A DNA stretch of 64,000 bases from Pseudorhizobium tarimense (lineage in GTDB: Bacteria > Pseudomonadota > Alphaproteobacteria > Rhizobiales > Rhizobiaceae): contig NZ_JALJRA010000001.1 of NCBI RefSeq assembly GCF_022968135.1, forward strand, positions 1 through 64,000, read 5' to 3'. A program made the position numbers and the translations under genes. The stretch's first letter is position 1; every line of letters starts with the position of its first letter. Shown one piece after another: positions 56,060-64,000 of the stretch. The notes beneath the pieces were generated by a model. That model was not told where the DNA came from. It ran no database searches and was given only the letters and a program-made list of their open reading frames with translations.

Positions 56060-57177
56060 TTGCATCCAATTCGATCAGATTCTCGGCACACTCGACCTTT
56101 CGATGGCAATCATCGATTTTGAACCCGATGGCGCGATCGTCAAGGGAAACAAGACCTTCTGCTACCTGATGGGCTATCCGGCAAAAAAGATTATCGGCAA
56201 GAAGCACCGCATGTTCCTCGTCCGCGATTAAGCGGATTCGGCCGAATATGTCGCCTTCTGGGGGAGGCTGCAGAAGGGCTAATTCATCTGCAACAATTTC
56301 ACGCGCATCGCCAAGAACGGCACCGAGATCTATATCCGCGGCAACTACAACCCGATCAAGAACAGCTCCGGCAAAGTCCTGAGGACCGTAAAATTTGCCA
56401 ACGACTTTACGAGATCCGCTCGGCGGCCGATGATCTGTCGCGCCGCACCGAGCAGCAGGCGGCCTCCATCGAGGAACCCGCTGCAGCGCTCGGGGAAATC
56501 ACCATCACCGTCAAGGACTCCAGCCGCCGGGCGGAAGATTCCGGTCGCCTCGTCAGTCGCGCCAAGGATCACGCCGATCATTCCGGCCAGATCATTCGCG
56601 AAGCAATCACGGCCATGGACAAGATCGACCAGTCATCGAAGAAAATTTCTTCGATCCTCGGCGTCATCGACGAAATTACCTTCCAGACGAACCTTCTGGC
56701 GCTCAACGCAGGCGTGGAAGCTGCCCGAGCAGGCGAAGCCGGCAAGGGCTTTGCAGTCGTCGCTCGGGAAGTGCGCGAGCTTGCAAGCGTTCTGCTGCCG
56801 CTGCCAAGGACATCAAGACCCTGATTCGCAGCTTCGGGTACCATGTCGCGAGCGGCGTATCGCTGGTCAGCAAAGCCGGTGAAGTCCTGCAGGAAATCGC
56901 GGGCCAGGTCCAGGACATCAACAAGGATATCCTCGCCATTATCGAAGCTGCCCGCGAGCAGTCGACTGCACTTGGCGAGATCCACCAGGTGATCAACTCG
57001 CTCGACCAGGGTACGCAGAAGAACGCTGCCATGGTCGAGGAACAGACGGCGGCAGCCATGGCCTTGCGGAGGAAGCCAAAGCTCTCTTCCAGCTGCTCGA
57101 ACAGTTCCGCTTCGACGACGCCGCACCCGCGCGCAGCACCGCCCGCCGAGCCGCCTGATAAGCACCCACCGAACTAG
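56060..57177 (+). pseudogene. PAS-domain methyl-accepting chemotaxis protein, multiply broken
   Basis: A cytoplasmic chemoreceptor is recoverable in pieces. The PAS domain reads [20 protein letters not shown] and [15 protein letters not shown], with in-frame TAA stops at 56229 and 56280, then [20 protein letters not shown]. After a frameshift near 56410 comes [16 protein letters not shown] and the hairpin tip [20 protein letters not shown] plus [12 protein letters not shown]. Further frameshifts near 56790 and 57064 are needed to reach [10 protein letters not shown] and the terminal EEAKALFQLLEQFRF. With two stops and three shifts it cannot encode a receptor. The full-length gene would resemble soluble PAS-MCPs of rhizobia. 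Confidence 0.85.
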
Positions 57178-57210
57178 AAACGGCCGCTCCGCCAGCCGGG
57201 GCGGCCATTT
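57178..57210 (+). terminator. Terminator after the chemoreceptor pseudogene
   Basis: A 9-bp stem with one G-T pair (57182-57190 with 57198-57206) flanked by AAAC and ATTT forms a plus-strand hairpin directly after the MCP end. Confidence 0.6.
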
Positions 57211-57275
57211 CGTGTCTGCTGATCCTATTGCTGCGTCTCTCGGTTTTGCCGCCTGCGGACACAGGTACTTGAGGC

Positions 57276-57518
57276 CTAGCGGCGCTCCCGTTCCCGCTCG
57301 CGCTCGCGCTTTCGGCGCTCTTCCTGCGGCTGCGAGACCATCATCTTCTTGGCGTCCACGCCGGCCATCTCGTCCATGACCAGCAGGGCCAGCAGGAAAA
57401 TTGAAACGGCCGCCATCCAGAACCCGGTCCATCCGCCGACCCTCAAGCCGGTCGCGATCGCGAGCTGAAAACCGATAAAGGTCAAGGCGCAGAAAAGAAT
57501 CTGACTCAATCGAAGCAT
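57276..57518 (-). CDS. Small two-helix membrane protein with a charged repeat tail, 80 aa
   Basis: From ATG 57518 the protein has two hydrophobic helices (about 5-25 and 28-50), a loop with DEMAGVDAKKMM, and a C-terminal tail of alternating Arg and Glu (RERERERERR) encoded by a hexanucleotide-like tandem repeat at 57282-57313. The family is unknown. The frame is open far upstream through the oxidoreductase promoter region but MLRLSQILF is the natural start. It is divergent from the aldehyde oxidoreductase operon with 226 bp between starts. Confidence 0.6.
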   Translation of the reverse strand: MLRLSQILFCALTFIGFQLAIATGLRVGGWTGFWMAAVSIFLLALLVMDEMAGVDAKKMMVSQPQEERRKRERERERERR

Positions 57519-57744
57519 GTCGGTCACCTGGATCGTGAGGGTGATGACCAAAAACACTATACTAAAGTCTAAGTTCCCTTGTAAATCCCCAGTCGCGATT
57601 TCCGCGCGCCCCGGCACCGGCGCCCCCGCCTGCCGAGGCACATCGGTACGTGAGGCCCACGGCAACAGGCGGATCACGATCACCTTCCGGAACAATCCCC
57701 CCCTGCCTCCGTTAGTCGGCCACACTCTTTCAAAGGGCTCTTCC

Positions 57745-58262
57745 ATGGACATCACGACGGCAGACCGGCAGCCGAAGAACCGCGTCGCGCTGACGATCAA
57801 CGGTGATCGCCACGATCTCGAAATCCACCCTTGGGTCACGCTGCTCGACCTGTTGCGCGGACCGATGCAGCTGTCCGGCACCAAGAAGGGCTGCGACCAC
57901 GGCCAGTGCGGCGCCTGCACCGTCCTGATCGATGGGGAGCGGATGAACTCCTGCCTGAAGTTTGCGGTCACGCTGGACGGGGCAGAGATCACCACGATCG
58001 AAGGGCTCGGCAGGCCGGAGAACATGCACCCGATGCAGAAGGCCTTCGTCGAGCATGACGCCTACCAGTGCGGCTACTGCACGCCTGGGCAGATCTGTTC
58101 CGCCGTCGGTCTCCTGAAGGAAGGGAAGGCTGGCACCCGCGAAGAAATCCGCGAAATGATGAGCGGCAATCTCTGTCGCTGCGGCGCTTACGTGAACATC
58201 GCTGACGCGATCGAGGACGTCATGGGACAGGAAGCCCGATGCGGCATCCGGGAGGCCGCCGA

Positions 58263-58266
<4 letters not shown>
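57745..58266 (+). CDS. Aldehyde oxidoreductase 2Fe-2S subunit (PaoA/YagT-like)
   Basis: 173 aa with two [2Fe-2S] clusters: the plant-ferredoxin type with Cys50, Cys55, Cys58 and Cys70 (KKGCDHGQCGACTV) and the helical type with Cys109, Cys112, Cys144 and Cys146 (QCGYCTPGQ, NLCRCGAY). It passes electrons from the molybdenum site to FAD. E. coli PaoA has a Tat signal and works in the periplasm; here ATG 57745 (AAGGG ribosome binding site) gives no signal peptide, and the open frame upstream shows no twin-arginine motif. The complex should therefore be cytoplasmic. Its stop overlaps the start of the next gene (GTGA). Confidence 0.92.
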
Positions 58267-59279
<1,013 letters not shown>

Positions 59280-59290
59280 AGGAGACCCCC

Positions 59291-61543
59291 ATGCTGAATG
59301 AAAAGAACATCTTCGGGTTTCCGCTGCCGCGCATCGACGGCCCGCTGAAGACAACCGGCACGGCTCCTTATGCCGCCGAATACCACGATCCAGGCATGCT
59401 CTTCGGCCATGCCTTCTACGCGACAATCGCGAGTGGCCGCATCGTGTCGATCGACACTGCGAAGGCGGAAGCCTATCCTGGCGTGGTCAAGGTCTATACC
59501 CACAAGAACCGGCCGGACACCGCGTCCTCCGACGACGCCTGGAAGGACGAGGTGGCCGTTCCCGGGCACCCGCTCCGGCCGCTCGAAAACGACCGCATCC
59601 TTTATGACGGCCAACCGATCGCGCTGGTGATTGCCGAAAGCTTCGAGGCCGCCCGCGATGCGGCCGACCTGATCCAGGTCGCATACGAGGCGGACGAGCC
59701 GCATACGAACATCGAGGTGGAGAAGGCGAAGAGCTATGTGCCGCCGGAAGCGCGCAAGGAGGCTTTCCTACCCACGGACCCCCGCGGCGACGCCGAAGGC
59801 GCCTACGAGGCCGCACCCTTCAAGATCGATGCCGAATATGTGCAGGAGGGCGAGCACCACAATCCGATGGAGCTCTTCGGCACCACCGTCATCCGCGGCG
59901 AAGATGGCTATCTCACCGTACACGACAAGACGCAAGGCTCGCAGAACAGCCACGACTATGTCTGCGGCATCTTCAAGCTGAAGCCGGAAACGGTGCGGGT
60001 CGTCAACGCCTACGTGGGCGGCGCCTTCGGTTCCGGCCTTCGTCCCAAGCACCAGCTCTTCTTCGCCGTGATGGCAAGCCTCGACCTCAAGCGTTCCGTC
60101 CGGGTCGAGATGAGCCGGCGCGAGATGTTCTACCTCACCTGGCGCCCGGCCACGGTCCAGCGCATGCAGGTTGCCGCCGATGCCGAAGGCCGGCTGATGT
60201 CGGTCCGCCACCATGCGGTGCAGGCGACCTCGCTCTACGAGGACTACCAGGAAAACGTCGTCAACTGGTCCGGCCTCGCCTACAAGTGCGATAACGTCAA
60301 GCTGTCCTACGAGCTCGCCAAGACGACCCTGTCGACGCCGGGCGACATGCGTGCACCGGGTGCCGCCACGGGCTTCCTGGCGCTGGAGTCGGCGATCGAC
60401 GAGCTCGCCTACAAGGTCGGCATGGACCCCCTGGAATTCAGGGTGAAGAACTTCGTCACCTATGACCAGAACGACGACCTGAAGCTTACCTCCAAGGCAC
60501 TTGATGCCTGCTATCGCGAAGGCGCGAAACGCTTCGGCTGGTCCAAGCGCTCGCAGGAACCCGGCTCCATGCGCGACGGCCACGACCTCGTCGGCTGGGG
60601 AACGGCAACCGGCGTCTGGGAGGCGACGCTTTCGCCGGCCGAAGCCAAGGTGCGGCTCTTCCCGGACGGCAAGATCACGGTCATGGCGGCGGCGTCGGAT
60701 ATCGGCACCGGTACCTATACGATCCTCGCGCAGATCGCCGCGCAGAACCTCGGCCAGACGGCCGATCGCGTCAGCGTGCTGATCGGCGATTCCACCATGC
60801 CCAAGACCGCTGTGGAGGGCGGATCCTGGACCGCGGCCTCCTCCGGCTCTGCCGTTCAGGCCGGCTGCCTCGAGGTGAAGAAGACCCTGCTGTCGCTTGC
60901 CCAGAAGATGGAGAACTCGCCGCTTGCCGGCGCCGAGGTCGAGGATCTCGCCATCCGTGACAACCGCCTCGTGCTCGACAAGAACGACCAGATGGGCTTG
61001 GCGATCGCCGATATCCTCGGCAGCAACGGCATGTCCTCCGTCGAAGGCCACGGCAAGATCGCGCCGGACGAGGAACAGGCGAAGGAATGGGTCAGCTACA
61101 CTCACTCCGCCATCTTCGTCGAGGTGAAGATCGATGCCGAACTCGGCGTGCCGCGGGTGACGAAGATCGTAAGCGCCATTGCCGCCGGCAAGATCATCAA
61201 CCCGAAGACGGCCCGCAGCCAGATCCTCGGCGGCGTCGTCATGGGGCTCGGCATGGCCATGCAGGAAGAAGGCATGATCGACCACCGCACCGGCCGGATC
61301 ATGAACCACAATCTTGCGGAATATCACATTCCCGCCCATGCCGATGTGCAGGATATCGAGGTGATCTTCGTCGAGGAAGAGGACGACAAGGCAAGCCCGA
61401 TCGGCGTCAAGGGCCTGGGCGAGATCGGCATTGTCGGTGTCGGCGCGGCCGTTGCCAACGCCATCTTCCATGCCACCGGCACCCGCCACCGGCATTTCCC
61501 CATCACCATCGACAAGATCATGGAAGGGCTTCCCGCACGATGA
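59291..61543 (+). CDS. Aldehyde oxidoreductase molybdenum subunit (PaoC/YagR-like)
   Basis: 750 aa from ATG 59291 (E. coli PaoC 732 aa). This is the large subunit that binds molybdopterin cytosine dinucleotide and oxidises aldehydes to acids. The first domain opens with GFPLPRIDGPLKTTGTAPYAA. Cofactor motifs include GGAFGSGLRPKHQ near residue 245, RAPGAATGFLALE near 355, and SDIGTGTYTILAQ. The catalytic base is Glu711 in KGLGEIGIVG. No XdhC/PaoD-like maturation gene follows; instead a catalase-family gene overlaps its stop (ATGA). Upstream frames to 58646 lie in paoB and are not used. Confidence 0.93.
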   Translation: MLNEKNIFGFPLPRIDGPLKTTGTAPYAAEYHDPGMLFGHAFYATIASGRIVSIDTAKAEAYPGVVKVYTHKNRPDTASSDDAWKDEVAVPGHPLRPLENDRILYDGQPIALVIAESFEAARDAADLIQVAYEADEPHTNIEVEKAKSYVPPEARKEAFLPTDPRGDAEGAYEAAPFKIDAEYVQEGEHHNPMELFGTTVIRGEDGYLTVHDKTQGSQNSHDYVCGIFKLKPETVRVVNAYVGGAFGSGLRPKHQLFFAVMASLDLKRSVRVEMSRREMFYLTWRPATVQRMQVAADAEGRLMSVRHHAVQATSLYEDYQENVVNWSGLAYKCDNVKLSYELAKTTLSTPGDMRAPGAATGFLALESAIDELAYKVGMDPLEFRVKNFVTYDQNDDLKLTSKALDACYREGAKRFGWSKRSQEPGSMRDGHDLVGWGTATGVWEATLSPAEAKVRLFPDGKITVMAAASDIGTGTYTILAQIAAQNLGQTADRVSVLIGDSTMPKTAVEGGSWTAASSGSAVQAGCLEVKKTLLSLAQKMENSPLAGAEVEDLAIRDNRLVLDKNDQMGLAIADILGSNGMSSVEGHGKIAPDEEQAKEWVSYTHSAIFVEVKIDAELGVPRVTKIVSAIAAGKIINPKTARSQILGGVVMGLGMAMQEEGMIDHRTGRIMNHNLAEYHIPAHADVQDIEVIFVEEEDDKASPIGVKGLGEIGIVGVGAAVANAIFHATGTRHRHFPITIDKIMEGLPAR

Positions 61544-62682
61544 TCAGCCGCCTTGCCTTCACCCCCGCCCCCTATTCGCCGGATGTCGAGGAACTCCAGC
61601 CCGACGAGGCGGAGACGAGCCGCAAGCTCGCCGAAACCATGGTCTCGATCTGCGAGAAGACTTACGAGGATTCCGGCCACGCCATCCGCGCCGTGCATGC
61701 CAAGAGCCACGGTCTGCTCGCCGCGACCTTCGAGGTGCTGGACGACCTGCCGCCGGAACTGGCGCAGGGTCTCTTTGCCAAGCCCGGCCGCTACGAGGCG
61801 GTGGTCCGGCTCTCGACGACGCCGGGCGACCTCCTGCATGACAGCGTCTCGACCCCGCGCGGCATGGCGCTGAAGGTGCTGAACGTGGAGGGTCCGCGCC
61901 TGCCCGGTTCGGCGCAATCGACCAGCCAGGACTTCATCATGGTCAACGGCAAGGAATTCAACTCGCCGTCCGGCAAGGCGTTTCTCAAGAACCTCAAGCT
62001 GCTTGCCGCCACCACCGACAAGGCGGAAGGCGCCAAGGAGGTCTTCTCCAAGGTGCTGAAGGGCATCGAAGGCGCACTTGAAAGCATCGGCAAGGAAAGT
62101 ACGGCGATGAAGGCGATGGGCGGCAATCCGGAAACACACATCCTTGGCGAGAGCTTCTTTGCCCAGCTGCCACTGCGCTACGGCGACCATATCGCCAAGG
62201 TCGCCGTCGTGCCGGCGTCGCAGAACCTCAAGTCGCTGGCCGGGACGAAGGTCGACACCGGCGAAGACGCCGATGTCATTCGCCATGAGACGGAAGACTT
62301 CTTCGACCACGAGACCGCCGTCTGGCACCTGCAGGTCCAGCTCTGCCACGATCTGGAGACGATGCCGGTGGAGAGCACGGAAGCCTGGGACGAGACGAAG
62401 AGCCCCTTCATCACGGTGGCGACCATCACCGCCGGACCGCAGGAGGCGTGGAGCGAGGAGCTGTCGCGCGAAGTGGACGACGGCATGCATTTCAGCCCCT
62501 GGAACGGGCTTGCCGCCCACCAGCCGCTCGGCGCCATCATGCGCATGCGCAAGCTTTCCTACGAACGCTCCGCCGGCTTCCGCTCCGAGCGCAACGAGAC
62601 GTCGGTGCAAGAGCCGGTGAGGTGTCCGTTTGGACGCACCGCAATCGGGCAAGCGGATCGCCTGTCAGGGCAACACGGATGA
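61540..62682 (+). CDS. Catalase-family heme protein (y4iL/SrpA-like)
   Basis: 380 aa from ATG 61540, translationally coupled to the molybdenum subunit. It follows the small-subunit catalase fold: the distal region IRAVHAKSHGLLAATF with His53, RGMALKVL and DFIMVNGKEF (the Asn region), and the late RMRKLSYERSAGFR, where Tyr corresponds to the proximal heme ligand. It belongs to the y4iL-like branch of the heme-dependent catalase-like superfamily; several such proteins are peroxidases rather than strong catalases. The last 20 residues after QEPV look random and may follow a small 3' frameshift. Its placement suggests removal of hydrogen peroxide produced by the oxidase. Confidence 0.85.
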   Translation: MISRLAFTPAPYSPDVEELQPDEAETSRKLAETMVSICEKTYEDSGHAIRAVHAKSHGLLAATFEVLDDLPPELAQGLFAKPGRYEAVVRLSTTPGDLLHDSVSTPRGMALKVLNVEGPRLPGSAQSTSQDFIMVNGKEFNSPSGKAFLKNLKLLAATTDKAEGAKEVFSKVLKGIEGALESIGKESTAMKAMGGNPETHILGESFFAQLPLRYGDHIAKVAVVPASQNLKSLAGTKVDTGEDADVIRHETEDFFDHETAVWHLQVQLCHDLETMPVESTEAWDETKSPFITVATITAGPQEAWSEELSREVDDGMHFSPWNGLAAHQPLGAIMRMRKLSYERSAGFRSERNETSVQEPVRCPFGRTAIGQADRLSGQHG

Positions 62683-62825
62683 ACCGATGGTGGCATCTCC
62701 GTGTGTCCGTCCACCACGGCGTTTGCGAACCGCGGTAGCGGCTGCCGCTGGCGCCGCGCCCGCAAGACAAAACGAAGGGCAGAGCCGGGGAATTGCCCGG
62801 TTTCAGTCCGAGCCCCGCATTCATC

Positions 62826-63865
62826 TCAAAGCGTATTGTGACTGACGCTTACACCTAGAAGGCGTCGCCCATCCGCAGACCATGACGCATTGATGATGGT
62901 GCTGTAGGGAATCGAATGGAATAGTCGTCGAAGAATTCCCGTCGTTGGGTACCTCGGGCCGTTTTCCCTGATCGAGTAGCTGCCCGCTACCCGTTTGGTG
63001 CCGTCTATATCAACGTGCGGATTGGCGCTGCTGAAGTTTGAACTCACCTCGAAGCCCTGCGCTTCCAGCCACTCTGCCGCAGACGAGAGATCCGGATACG
63101 AGCCGAGAAGGCGGAAGACGCAGACTTCCGCTTCCTCGTCGCTGTCGATCCGATCCAGTCCATCATCTTCAGCCGCTCCGAAGGGATGGCATCCGATGCT
63201 GACTCTTCCAAACATGACTGAGCGTCCGGAAAATCCAGCATCGCCACCTTCTTCGCAGCCGTCATCTCCCTTTCGTGGAGCACCTGGAAAGGAGGCGTAC
63301 CGGGCCCCGGCGCTGCAACGAAGCTGACCCATAACAGCTTGCCGCCGTAATAGGCATAACCGAGCATCTGGAAGGCGAGGTAGCCGAGGACGGCGTAGGC
63401 GGCATACCGAAGCGGCAGGCGCTTGCGTGAGCCGTTCTCTGCATCGCCACCGTGGAAAGCATGTCCCGCCTGTCGCCCTGCCAGCCGCCAATAAAGCCAA
63501 CCAGCGAGACCTCCGGCGAGGAACGCAGGTGCCGCGTGGAGCATCCAGTATCCCGGAAAGAACGTTGCGAAGACGCCTGCCGCGGCCCAGACGCGCACAT
63601 AGGCCCAGCGAGCCTGTATGTGCCGCCATTCAAGAGCGAGAAAGAGCAACAGCAACGGCAGGGTGCCCAGATAGATATAGCCAGGCGCCCTGAAGATGAG
63701 CGCCCACCAGACGGCGTTTGGCAAAAGCATCAGGTCAGGCGAGGCGAACCGCCCCTGCATTAGGTTCATAGCCAGCCCGTTGAGCAGTTCGAACGCTGCC
63801 GCGAAGATTGCGATGCACAACAGGATCGCTCCCGTTACCACCGCCAGCCGATAAAGCAGCCTCAC
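62826..63865 (-). pseudogene. Membrane protein disrupted by a 5-bp tandem duplication
   Basis: A GTG at 63865 with GGGGAG upstream starts a frame with four to five hydrophobic helices (to about residue 185) followed by a cytoplasmic or periplasmic region VLHEREMTAAKKVAMLDFPD and SERLKMMDWI. There the sequence CGATC is repeated in tandem (63146-63155). Removing one copy restores a continuous frame, DWIDSDEEAEVCVFRLLGSYP, to the stop at 62826, giving a roughly 345-aa protein. As it stands the upper frame ends at 63044 in unrelated sequence. No family is recognised. It is either a recent frameshift, a phase-variable site or a sequencing error. Confidence 0.6.
63146..63155. repeat. CGATC tandem duplication
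   Basis: Two adjacent copies of CGATC inside the membrane protein gene. A single copy restores the reading frame exactly (see the gene entry). Confidence 0.8.
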
Positions 63866-64000
63866 TGCCACTCTCCCCGATGTGCTGCCTTCGTGGTTTA
63901 GGTTCTCAACCGTCAGTGGAGGCCTAAGCAGATCGGTAAGAGACGAGGTTTGGTGGCGAATGTGGTCCTGCAAGCCTTCGTTGACACCGAAAGCCGAAAA

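Noticed and set aside
59768-61495. 575-codon minus-strand open frame
   Set aside because: Antisense to the molybdenum subunit gene, whose motifs and cofactor residues are unambiguous.

Overview
The window is high-GC chromosomal DNA from an alphaproteobacterium, almost certainly a member of the Rhizobiaceae. My impression is Sinorhizobium/Ensifer, Rhizobium or a sister genus. The grounds are the block pleC - glnE - histidine kinase - response regulator - degP - ccmH/F/E/I - lipoprotein - feuQ - feuP - feuN, which I recall from rhizobial chromosomes, together with a gene transfer agent (GTA) relic of the rhizobial type carrying DUF6107, and a y4iL-type catalase-like protein. All assignments come from reading translated sequence; no database search was run.

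Region 1 (1-13.5 kb) holds housekeeping and metabolic genes: an AMP nucleosidase, a three-gene envelope glycan module (flippase-like protein, GT2, GT39), a divergent polyamine catabolism pair (SpuC-like aminotransferase and gamma-glutamylputrescine synthetase), a lipid kinase, an MFS exporter, a DoxX protein, an L,D-transpeptidase lipoprotein and a methyltransferase.

Region 2 (13.5-31.5 kb): a GGDEF-EAL protein; ETF-ubiquinone oxidoreductase divergent from an FAD-linked oxidase around a 14-bp palindrome; a DEAD-box helicase; an SDR of the class without YxxxK; three tiny membrane ORFs; a class D beta-lactamase divergent from an AmpR regulator; an Hsp70/YegD-like protein; a uracil-DNA glycosylase homologue; a DMT transporter; and aminopeptidase N.

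Region 3 (31.5-48.1 kb) is the conserved rhizobial core. It carries the PleC-like kinase overlapping glnE tail to tail, a two-component system, the periplasmic protease DegP, the cytochrome c maturation operon ccmI-ccmE-ccmF-ccmH (each pair overlapping by ATGA), and feuN-feuP-feuQ, a two-component system with its small periplasmic regulator.

Region 4 (48.1-57.2 kb) is a decayed accessory region. In the expected order and orientation it contains scraps of a GTA cluster: terminase, portal, DUF6107, gp6, gp7, gp8, gp9, gp15 and a holin-like gene. They are joined by internal deletions and riddled with frameshifts and stops. Two apparently intact plus-strand genes (MFS transporter, PAP2 phosphatase) sit among them, with an amber-interrupted antitoxin-like gene and a multiply broken PAS-chemoreceptor next to them.

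Region 5 (57.2-64 kb) carries a translationally coupled molybdenum aldehyde oxidoreductase operon (PaoA/B/C-like). Its last gene is followed, again with an ATGA overlap, by a catalase-family protein. The window closes with a membrane protein broken by a 5-bp tandem duplication. No rRNA, tRNA, CRISPR array, insertion sequence or integrase was recognised.
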